From the NCBI RefSeq assembly GCF_947179165.1, contig NC_077243.1, positions 9,823,001 through 9,887,000 of the forward strand: a stretch of 64,000 bases of DNA. Direction: 5' to 3'. This stretch comes from Solanum dulcamara (taxonomy: Eukaryota > Streptophyta > Magnoliopsida > Solanales > Solanaceae). The position numbers and the translations under genes are program-made. Shown piece after piece: positions 51,502-63,500 of the stretch; within the stretch, counting starts at the first letter, position 1, and every line of letters starts with the position of its first letter. A model generated the notes under the pieces. The model was given only the letters and a program-made list of their open reading frames with translations, searched no databases and was not told the origin of the DNA.

Positions 51502-54500
51502 TTATGCAGAACTGTACATGGACTGCTTTCTTCGTTCATCATTCCAACCCAGCCCAGCAGAACCTTTGTTTCCCGTAGCCTGTAATGGTTCAATCAATCC
51601 CTTGTTGCTGCAGCCAAGTGCCTCCCCCTGTGCAAAAAACATCCAAGCCATTAAGTGACAATACCATCATTACATTTCCAAGTTTCACTCAAGTAGTCTC
51701 ATTCACAAAGATTCCCCGTGTAATCATTAGGTCAACAAATCTTCATTATTACATATCCATGAAATTACTCACTAAGAATGTCCGAGTATAGATGGTGTGA
51801 ACTTTTCCTTTTTGATAAAAGATAGTTTCTAATAAGTTGCAATGAATTAACAAGGAAAAAGTTCCCCTAACACGTGAGCTAAAAGACTGGATGGAGACCT
51901 AGAGATGGGTGATCAATATGGAAGAAAGAATCAGAACAACAATACTCAGGATTTTACAAGTCTAGGCGGGTCTCTGCTTTCTTGAGATCCAAAGATGGGC
52001 ATTTCAAGATTATGTAAAACCTCCTCAGTGACACTTGTAGCTAAAACTATAATTCTTGAAGTCGTGAAAGTTCTAAAATGTACCTCCTTCCAGCCCATGT
52101 TTTCCAACATTCTTCTGGCATAGCTACCAGTTCCAAATGAATTGCTCAAGGATTCAGAAAGAGCTTCCTCTGGACCAGTAGATTCGTCCAAAGGAACAAA
52201 ATTATCAGAGTTGGGTGAAATTTTTTGCCCTGGACCAACACCAAATCCGCCGTGCAGTGCTCTTCTTTCTGCAGCTCTGTCCCTGTACAGATGGTCTCTG
52301 TCCTGGAATGACACAAATCAGACAATTTAATATATAGGTAAGAGATAGTAGATCCTTGTGCATGTCCATCTATATAGGAGAAAGCATCTCTCCAGTAAAA
52401 TTACAAAGTTTTCTTAAGTGATGCTTCAATTGTTTTTCCCCTTACATGGTAGAATTCCCCCAAACTTGAACAAAAGCTCCTCTATCCAGAAGCCCAAAAT
52501 AGCCCTTCCCACTTTGTTCCCTCGGTGACTCGAGCATATAACCTTATGCTTGGAGGTGGAAGGTCCTTACCACTATTCTATCCTTCTGTTGTCTTCGATA
52601 AATTATTTTATCACTAAATAGAATGAAATCATCACAAATCCAAACACAGCTCAGCAACTAGCACTATTGTCTAAGATGGTTCAATTTATGCTGTTCGTTT
52701 GCTGTACTTGCATGCTTTTTTATCTTCATCTTTTAGCTGTGTTCGCCATCTAAATACTTTAATACAATTTATTACTTTTCCGAGTTAGCAAATTTTCCAG
52801 TGCAGTTTTCAAAGAAGTGTTCTCATTTTTCAAGCTTTAAGATACTAAATCTGCTAAAGAACTCACCCTAATTGAATGCATATAGAAACTTTCCCAAATG
52901 ACTAATAATTCAAATCATCTCCACGTACAAAAGTTGTTTTAGTAATTGAAACATAAAGTGGACGTAGAATACCTTTTCAGGCGCACTGATCTCCGATGGC
53001 AGAGATACATGCTCCTCACCAGGAAGTGTTGTGCTTATGGGTTTGTATCTTTCAGTGACTGGTGAGCATGTCTGGATTTCTCTGTTGATTGACATTTGCG
53101 GAAAGCGCCAATTTTTTGTTGGATTGGAAGAATCATAATTTGACAAAGAAGCCAAATATTGTGTGCTAGGATTTCTCAACCTGTACACCTGACCTGTAGG
53201 AAGTAAACATTTTGAATGAAGCCAACAAGGATAGAATAAGGCTGGCCAATGCAAACTAAAATTTCTTACTCAAAAAATGAAACCAAACATCTTCTCATGA
53301 CAGACATATAACAGAATTTGTCTGTTGTTGAGGTTCTACAATTTTCTGATGCGGAGGATTGAACAAAATAAATGATTGAATCTGTGGTTTCACTTCCTTT
53401 TAGTGCAGGCTTATTTCAGTATGCCAAGGAGCGTTGCGGATGTTTCAGAAGAAATTGGAAATCCATGTTCCTTCAATGTTGCGTCTCATTACATCTCTTT
53501 TACTGTCTATATACATACTGTAACTTACATGACTTCCTCTCAAAATATGCATGTCTAATCTGGCATATTCTGAATTAGGCTGATTATGAATGAATGTGAA
53601 TGCATACATGCTGTTGGCTGAATTTAGTTTTGCAGGGAAGCCACCAGGGAGGCGTGAGTTTGCTTACATGTAACAAATAAAGAAGGCAGTTTCTGGCACA
53701 TGTAATGAAAAGATCATGGATTAAATAGATAGACATAAAAGGGAATTATGTGAATTCAGGTTATTTTCTTTACAGTAAGTCACAACAGTTCACTGAGAAT
53801 TTTATAAACCTCAACTAAAACAGGACATGTTAACAATAACTGATCTGTGTAATCAAATAGGATGCAAAAGTTTCCCTCTAAATGGAAGTTTGACAATGCA
53901 AACCTGATGTAACTCGTACCAGATCAAGATGGACTTCACATACTGGAGCAGTTTTAAGAAGATGGCCACTCGAGGGCATTGATGGATGCAGCTTAGCAGT
54001 GGGCTTCACCAGTCGTCCTACCAGCCTGGCCACCCTTCTTTTTCGACCTTTTCTGATCTTTTTAACCATTGACCAATCCCACAAATCAACAGCCTGAATA
54101 TGTGACAGAGAATCCTCAACTGGTCGTTCAACTTGACCATACTGCGCTCGCCAGTTCTCCTCCTCCAAACAAATGCCTGTTGTGAGGCTAACTTCAGTCA
54201 ATTTGATGCACCCAAACCATGAAAATGATGACATTCAAAATAAGGTGCATACGTATCAAAATCCCCAAGTCCTTGTTCTTTCCTTTCTTTTTCACCGAGC
54301 TAGGAGCCTATTCCATCTTTTTCGTATGAGTTACAGAATAGAGGAATTCATGAGGTAGTCAAAGAAAGATTTTTCTTTAACTTAATTCCCACTGTATTCG
54401 AACCGCCAAAAGAAAATAAGAGACGGAGACGAAGACGACGACAAGAACAACATACCCAGTGTAGTCCCACTAAGGTGGGGTCTGGAGAGGGTGAGTGTAG

Positions 54501-57500
54501 ATAGTAACAACAACAGAAACTACAAAAAAGGACAGACAATATGCTCGATGAAAGAAAAAAGGAAGCAATTAACAATAGGCAAACTTTTGACACGTCCATA
54601 CGCTTTTTGCCTTCTAGCACCATATCAACATTTTCAACACCAACGTCTTAATGCCAAGTGAGAAAAATTGTATGGAATACAAAACCTATGAACGTCAAGT
54701 ACCATAATCACTACTAACCATCATCCACAACATCTGCAATTGGATCAGCAGAATCTGTCCAGTCGTCTGGTATCCATTCACCCTCCTCGAGCTCATACGT
54801 GCTATCATTCCCTGCAACGTCAAGGTAGAATGACTTGCAATGCTGTAGTTCTGATCATAGTTTAAGCAAAACAGAAACCTTGAACCAACCAGCTGTTGAC
54901 AAGTGTGTGTGATCTGTGTCATTTATTTCTGGAGCCACTGTTATGGCTGAAGTACTATTGGTAGCTCGAGTGGTATAATTCGCCAGATAAAGTTCAATGA
55001 GAGTATCTTCGAGCCTGACAGTAGATGTATTACAGCATTGGGAAAGAAAAATAACAAGAAGAACAAATATACAAGATAACCAAACACAGTGTTTTACCAC
55101 TCTGAAGGTGGTGGTGGGTTTTCTGGAAGCTTGCAACGGGTATCCTCCAAGTGCTCTGCTTAGAGTGAAATAAAACGATAAAGTAAGTGACTATCAAGTG
55201 CAACTGACGTCTGAATTACAAAAAATAAGGATTATAACACCCAAATAGTTCTCTACTGAAAGGATGAAGCAATTTGAAGGACAAATCATTATACTTGGGG
55301 TGAGAACATTACTGATGGTGACAACGGACTGATAGCAAGAGGGCTCAATAATGAGGCAATAAATAACACAGAAATTATGGATATCATAAGTGAAGAAATT
55401 GCATAAACAAACATCTTACTTCCATGATCCAACACTTTTCACAAGTCAAATAGATCAGTAAACAATGAGCAAAACTAATTCAATAATACCCATCTATAAC
55501 TCAAGAAACTGCTGCAATTCATTAAAATCCAAATGGACATGAAAAGTATTTCACCAACCCAACAACAACAACAACCCAGTGAAATCCCACAACGTGGGGT
55601 CTGGGAAGGGTAGAGTGTACGCAGACCTTACTCCTACCAAGGTAGGACGGCTGTTTCCGAGAGACCCTCGGCTCAAAAAAGGCATAAAAGGGGGTCAGAT
55701 AAGGTTAAGAAATTCAAAGCGCTATAGGAAAATAAATAACGAAGGCATCACAGATAAAATAGATTAATCAAAAGTACTGAAAGTAATAAATAGTAACAGA
55801 AATAGCAGAAATGAGAGCACAAGGAATTGTAATGTGCTAGTGCGCCTATGAATAGGGAAGAATAACGAGACTATGTACTAGCCTTCTATCCTAATGTGGG
55901 TCCTCCACACCCTCCTATCTAAGGTCATGTCTTCGGTAAGCTGTAACTGAGCCATGTCCTATCTAATCACCTCTCCCCAATACTTCTTCGGCCTACCCCT
56001 ACCTCTTCTGTAACCATCCATGGCCAACCTCTCACACCTCCTCACTGGGTCATCTGTGTCTCTCCTCTTCACATGCCCAAATCATCTCAGTCGCATTTCC
56101 CGCATCTTGTCTTCCACCGAGGCCACTCCTACCTTGTCCCGAATAGCCTCATTTCTAATCCTGTCGCTCCTGGTGTGACCACACATCCATCTCAACATTC
56201 TCATCTCGGCAACTTTCATCTTTTGAATGTGAGAGATCTTAACTGGCCAACACTCTGCCCCATACAACATAGCCGGTCTAACCACCACTTTGTAGAACTT
56301 GCCCTTAAGTTGTGGTGGCACCTTCTTGTCGCATAGCACTCCGGAAGCGAGCTTCCATTTCATCCACCCTGCCCCAATACGATGTGTGACATCATCGTCA
56401 ATCTCCCCGCTGCCTTGCATGATAGACCCAAGATACTTGAAACTACTTCTCTTTTGAATGGCTTGGGCACCAAGCTTAACTTCCACGCCATCCTCCTGAG
56501 GTGTCTCACTGAACTTGCACTCTAAGTACTCTGTCTTGGTCCTACTCAGCTTAAACCCTTTAGACTCCAAGGTATGTCTCCAATCCTCCAGCTTAGCATT
56601 AACTCCACTACGAGTCTCATCAATCAGGACTATGTCATCCGCGAAAAGCATACACCATGGCACCTCACCTTGAATTTATCTCGTCAATGCATCCATCACC
56701 AAGGCAAATAAAAATGGACTTAGAGCTGATCCTTGATGCAACCCCATCCCAACTGGAAAATACTCTGAGTCCCCTCCTACTGTCCTTACCCTGGTTTTGG
56801 CTCCCTCATACATGTCCTTGATCACCCTAATGTATGCCACAGGTACATCTTTAGCCTCCAAACATTTTCATAGTAACTCTCTTGGAACTTTATCGTAGGC
56901 CTTTTCTAAGTCGATGAATACCATATGCAAGTCCCTCTTCCTCTCCCTATATTGCTCCACCAGTCTCCTCATAAGATGGATGGCTTCTGTAGTTGAGCGT
57001 CCCGGCATAAATCCGAACTGGTTCTCTGAAATAGACACGCCTCTCCTCACCCTCATCTCCACCACTCTTTCCCACACTTTCATAGTATGGCTTAGTAACT
57101 TGATACCTCTATAGTTGTTGCAACTCTGGATATCCCCTTTGTTTTTGTATAGAGGGATCATTACGCTCGACCTCCATTCTTCGGGCATCGTTGCCGTTTT
57201 AAAGATGACATTAAATAACCTAGTCAGCCACTCCAAACCTACCAAGCTGGCGCTCTTCCAAAATTCCCCAGGAATCTCGTCAGGTCCGGTTGCTCTTCCC
57301 CAGCGCATCCTACGAACAGCACCCTTAACCTCTTCGACCTTAATACTCCTGCAATATCCAAAATTGCGACGCCTCTCTGTATGTTCCAAATCTCCCAACA
57401 CAAAGTCTCTGTCCCCTACGTCATTCAAGAGTTTATGAAAGTATGACTGCCACCTCTGTTTAATGAGAGTCTCTTCTACCAATACTTTTCCATGCTCGTC

Positions 57501-60500
57501 CTTAATGCACTTCACTTGATCCACATCGCGTTCCCTTCTCTCCCGCGCCCTGGCTAGCTTGAACAATTTCCTATCCCCACCTTTTTCTTCTAGTTCAGCA
57601 TAAAGGCGTTCAAAAGCTATCGTTTTTGCCGTCGAAATAGCCTACTTCGCCTCCTTCTTCGCTATCTTATAAAGTTCCTTATTCGTCCACTTCTCCACCT
57701 CATCCGTGCTTTCTATCAACTTCGCGTACGCCATTTTCTTTGCTTCCACCTTCCCTTGCACTTCTCCATTCCACCACCAGTCCCCTTGATGTCGACTACG
57801 ACTACCTGTCGAGACTCCCAACACTTCCCTTGCTACAACCCTAATACAACTAGTCGTCCTATCCCACATACTGTTCGCATCCCCACTACTATTCCAGGCC
57901 CCCATGTCCTTCAATTTCTCTCTCATCTCCAGGGCACTAGCCGTGATCAAACTCCCCCATCTGATCCTAGGTCGATCATTCCCGACCCTCTTCTTCCTCG
58001 TCATCTTGATCTCTAAATCCATTACCAAGAGCTTATGTCGGATTGTAAGGTTGTCTATCGGAATGACCTTGCAGTCTTTGCACAGACCTTTATCATCCTT
58101 CCTAAGGAGTAAAAAGTCTATCTGAGTCTTAGCCACCGAACTACTGAAGGTTACCAAGTGGTCCTCCTTTTTTGGGAAATTCGAATTAATTATCACCAAC
58201 CCAAAAGCTCTTGCGAACTCCAAAAGTGAAACTCCTCCTCCATTTCTGTCCCCGAAGCCAAAGCCTCCATGCACATCGTCATACCCTCCCGAAATAGACC
58301 CGATGTGCCCATTGAAGTCCCCTCCCACGAAAAGCTTCTCAGTAGGCGGTATGCTTCCCACTAACTCGTCCAAATCCTCCCAAAAGCGCCTTTTCTCCTC
58401 CTTTGCTAAGCCCGCTTGCGGCGCATAAGCACTAATAATGTTCAAAGTGGTCCCTTCAACGACCACCTTAATCGACATCATCCTATCAGTGATTCTCCTA
58501 ACCTCCACCACCTGATCCCTTAGATCACTGTCTACTAAAATGCCTACCCCATTCCTATACTTCGATCTACCAGAGAACCAAAGCTTATACCCGTCTACCT
58601 CCTTAGCTTTAGTACCTACCCATTTGGTCTCTTGGACACAAGCTATATTGATCTTCCTTTTCTTAAGAATCTTAACTAGCTCTATTGACTTTCCCGTTAA
58701 CGTCCCAAGAACCTACTCTTAGTCTAGACTCTCCTTTAACCCATTTACCCCTCCTTACCCTCGTCCCCGACCATGAATGAGAACATGACCCTAATCTACC
58801 ATCACTATCCAAAGCCACGAAAACGCGTATGAACTACTAAAGTATTCAATGGTCTAAAGTTAGCAAAATGTAACGACAAGTGTATGAACAAAGAATATTT
58901 GGAAACCGGAGGTACCAACTCCAGTTGAAAAGAACCTGGTTCACGTCGAAAATGTTGTTTGCGCGCTGAAAATACTGTTCACCTCGAAACACTGTTCACG
59001 TCCCGGAAACACTGTTCACTCGCCGGAAATACTGTTCACCGCCAGAAACTACCGAAATACCTGTGCAAAAACTGCCCAAAAATCTACTGGTGGGGGATTT
59101 TCGATCGCAGTCAAAGAGGAAAAAAGAAAAAAACACAAAGAAGAAGGAAAGAAGAGATGAAGAGAGAGAACAGAAGGGGGAGAGATCTGGCCGGAAATAG
59201 TCTTCGCCGGTGGCCGCTTGGGGAGGTGGTGGCCTGGGTGTAGGTGGGGGAGTCACTTACCAAACTTGCGCTCCTTATTTGCTTGAAAAACACTACATGT
59301 TATTGCTATTCTTACACTGTCATTTGCATTTTCTATCGAGTCTTTGGCCGTACACAAAACACACACTGGTTCACGCGGGGAGTGTCTCACACTCCCCCAA
59401 ACCTTCTTTTGGATTCTTTAGTTTCAGAGTTTGCACAATAAGATCAGTGTGCCTTCTCGCAAACATTCAGTCCACTCTTGAATATTTAGGAAAAAATCTT
59501 ACTCTAGAAAATAGGTCATGATGCATACACCTTAGGCGAGGCGATCCAAGGCACCGTCTTCGCAATTAGGAAATCCACCCTTTGTCAAAGGTTATACACC
59601 TAACGACATATTTTATGTGAAAGTTGTTATGAATGATCCAAACAAAAACACATGACGGATTTGGAATAAACATACTTATCATATCCTTACCTTTCTTTCA
59701 GATGAATATCAACCAAAACCTCCCAAACATTCAGATGGTTGTTTCGGCCCCCCATACGATACAAAATTGGTGGCAAAACATTCGTAGGGCGCATGGTGTT
59801 GAGATCAGAAGGCATTTAGGTGCTTTGTTGTCGCTCATGGGAATTCGAGCCAACAAGATCTTCATTATATTGCTGATGGAGTTTTGGGACCCAAGCACTG
59901 TGACCTTTAAGTTCTTGGATTTTGAAATCACTCCAACACTAGAGGAATTTAGTATTTTTCTTGAATTACCAATAAGAGGAAGAACATCGATATGTCCATC
60001 AACCATAAGTACAGAAGGTTTCCTTGGGTTGTTAGGGCTGCGTATCTTGCCATCACTAAGGCGTGCAGAAAATGGGAAGGTAAAGTTGGACTATCTTTTC
60101 CAAAGATTTGGTCGCCTCGAGAGCTTCGATAAGCACTGAGATGAATTTGCAGGCACTCGTAGACAATGGATGCATATGAGACCAAGGGTATTTATGATGG
60201 CCTTTTTGGGGGCTATGGTCTTCCCAATGAGGTTTCATTCGATAAATATCAACATTCTGCCAATTGTAATGGAACTTTTTGCGGTACCGCATAACTATTC
60301 CTTGGTGCATATGATTCTCGCTGAAGTATTTCGATCATTGTCAGCATGCACAAGGGGGCATAACTTCTTTGGAGGCTGTAATTTATTATTACAGATCTGG
60401 GCAATAGAGCACTTCTATCGCCGAGAACCACAAAGGGACTACACGATAGACGCCCGCAATTTGATCCAAAGCCACAATGATCGTCTTAGGTATTGGGACG

Positions 60501-63500
60501 CACCTATGGAAGAGGAAGAGTGGCGTCCGTTTTTGACCAACCTCATAGGAGATTCCATCCACTGGAAGTATTTTTGGACGGAAGGATCGGTTTTTGTCAG
60601 GACGCAACACCTCTATTTCATTAATCTGGTCGGGCTAGGAGGTATTCAACCATATGCTCCTCTCCGAGTGTTACGACAATTCGGAGTTGTCCAAGACATA
60701 CCATTATGGGCAAATATGGCACTACACGAGGATGATCTCACTTCGGTCCCAGCAGGGCGTATAAGGAATTTGCAATTAGAATGGGATCACATGATTACGA
60801 TAGAGGCAGGAAATGAAAAATGGTGCACGCCAGAATATTATGTGTGGCGTACCACTGTGAGACATTTGGCTCGGCCAAGTACGAAGGGGATTGTGGGTGT
60901 TGCGGACAACCAATGGATTAATTGGGTTAAGCAGGGAGTACTCCCTCACATTGAATTCACAACACCAATGTACAATCAAATAATTCTAGGATCAGTAAAT
61001 CATTTAATACCAATGATCGAAGAAGATCCAGAGGAAGACCCTGAAGAGGATCCAAGTGAAGATCCTGAGGAGCCGGAAGAGGAAGATCCGGAAGAGGATC
61101 CAAAGGAAAAAGCTCACTCTGAGTATGGTTCGATGGGGTTCGACGAAGAGGTAGGATCGAACCAGATTGATGAATTCTCGAAGTACTATCATGATTATAA
61201 TGATGATGACGACGCTCCAACATGGCCTTAGATTTTCATTCTACATTTGCAATGAAGTACACGGGCGGAAACCTAAAAATGAAAGTACATGGAGGCCATA
61301 CGGCGAACAAAAGGATGACAATGCACAGATAAGAATGAAAATCTAAGGCCATGTTGGAGCGTCGTCATCATCATTATAATCATGATAGTACTCCGAGAAT
61401 TCATCAATCTGGTTCGATCCTACCTCTTCGTCGAACCCCATCGAACCATACTCAGAGTGAGCTTTTTCCTTTGGATCCTCTTCCGGATCTTCCTCTTCCG
61501 GCTCCTCAGGATCTTCACTTGGATCCTCTTCAGGGTCTTCCTCTGGATCTTCTTCGATCATTGGTATTAAATGATTTACTGATCCTAGAATTATTTGATT
61601 GTACATTGGTGTTGTGAATTCAATGTGAGGGAGTACTCCCTGCTTAACCCAATTAATCCATTGGTTGTCCGCAACACCCACAATCCCCTTCGTACTTGGC
61701 CGAGCCAAATGTCTCACAGTGGTACGCCACACATAATATTCTGGCGTGCACCATTTTTCATTTCCTGCCTCTATCGTAATCATGTGATCCCATTCTAATT
61801 GCAAATTCCTTATACGCCCTGCTGAGACCGAAGTGAGATCATCCTCGTGTAGTGCCATATTTGCCCATAATGGTATGTCTTGGACAACTCCGAATTGTCG
61901 TAACACTCGGAGAGAAGCATATGGCTGAATACCTCCTAGCCCGACCAGATTAATGAAATAGAGGTGTTGCGTCCTGACAAAAACCGATCCTTCCGTCCAA
62001 AAATACTTCCAGTGGATGGAATCTCCTGTGAGGTTGGTCAAAAACGGACGCCACTCTTCCTCTCCCATAGGTGCGTCCCAATACCTAAGACGATCATTGT
62101 GGCTTTGGATCAAATTGCGGGCGTCTATCGTGTAGTCCCTTTGTGGTTCTCGGCAATAGAAGTGCTCTATTGCCCAGATCTGTAATAATAAATTACAGCC
62201 CCCAAAGAAGTTATGCCCCCTTGTGCATGCTGACAATGATCGAAATACTTCAGCGAGAATCATATGCACCAAGAAATAGTTATGCGGTACCGCAAAAAGT
62301 TCCATTACAATTGGCAGAATGTTGATATTTATCGAATGAAACCTCATTGGGAAGACCATAGCCCCCAAAAAGGCCATCACAAATACCCTTGGTCTCATAT
62401 GCATCCATTGTCTACGAGTGCATGCAAATTCATCTCAGTGCTTATCGAAGCTCTCGAGGCGACCAAATCTTTGGAAAAAATAGTCCAACTTTACCTTCCC
62501 ATTTTCTGCACGCCTTAGTGATGGCAAGATACGCAGCCCTAACAACCCAAGGAAATCTTCTGTACTTATGGTTGATGGACATATCAATGTTCTTCCTCTT
62601 ATTGGTAATTCAAGAAAAATACTAAATTCCTCTAGTGTTGGAGTGATTTCAAAATCCAAGAACTTAAAGGTCACAGTGCTTGGGTCCCAAAACTCCATCA
62701 GCAATATAATGAAGATCTTGTTGGCTCGAATTCCCATGAGCGACAACAAAGCACCTAAATGCCTTCTGATCTCAACACCATGCGCCCTACGAATGTTTTG
62801 CCACCAATTTTGTATCGTATGGGGGGCCGAAACAACCATCTGAATGTTTGGGAGGTTTTGGTTGATATTCATCTGAAAGAAAGGTAAGGGTATGATAAGT
62901 ATGTTTATTCCAAATCCGTCATGTGTTTTTGTTTGGATCATTCATAACAACTTTCACATAAAATATGTCGTTAGGTGTATAACCTTTGACAAAGGGTGGA
63001 TTTCCTAATTGCGAAGACGGTGCCTTGGATCGCCTCGCCTAAGGTGTATGCATCATGACCTATTTTCTAGAGTAAGATTTTTTCCTAAATATTCAAGAGT
63101 GGACTGAATGTTTGCGAGAAGGCACACTGATCTTATTGTGCAAACTCTGAAACTAAAGAATCCAAAAGAAGGTTTGGGGGAGTGTGAGACACTCCCCGCG
63201 TGAACCAGTGTGTGTTTTGTGTACGGCCAAAGACTCGATAGAAAATGCAAATGACAGTGTAAGAATAGCAATAACATGTAGTGTTTTTCAAGCAAATAAG
63301 GAGCGCAAGTTTGGATTTAGCTTGCGTCCTTTCAAATAACAAGTAATATAACAAATCACAATAAATAATTAAAACAAATAAAAGGCAAGCCATAAACAAA
63401 TATCCCATAATTCTAAAACTATTGGTTCATCAGGTAAACAGACGAACGGTTCCAAGTAATGGCTCCACGTCTATATATTTTAGACACGGGTTCAGTAGAA

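Noticed and set aside
57115..57438. Plus-strand ORF within the LINE
   Set aside because: Antisense shadow of the reverse-transcriptase frame.
58996..59256. Proline-rich minus-strand ORF in the LINE leader
   Set aside because: It sits in a GC-rich, repeat-containing leader with no family features; likely a chance frame.
60957..61223. Minus-strand ORF with [11 protein letters not shown] repeats
   Set aside because: It is the antisense of the acidic EEDP repeats of the PMD frame.
59260..63314. Ordinary Mutator-like element with long terminal repeats
   Set aside because: No transposase between the arms and no 9-bp duplication at the edges (AGTATTTCA-type flank against ATTTAGCTT).
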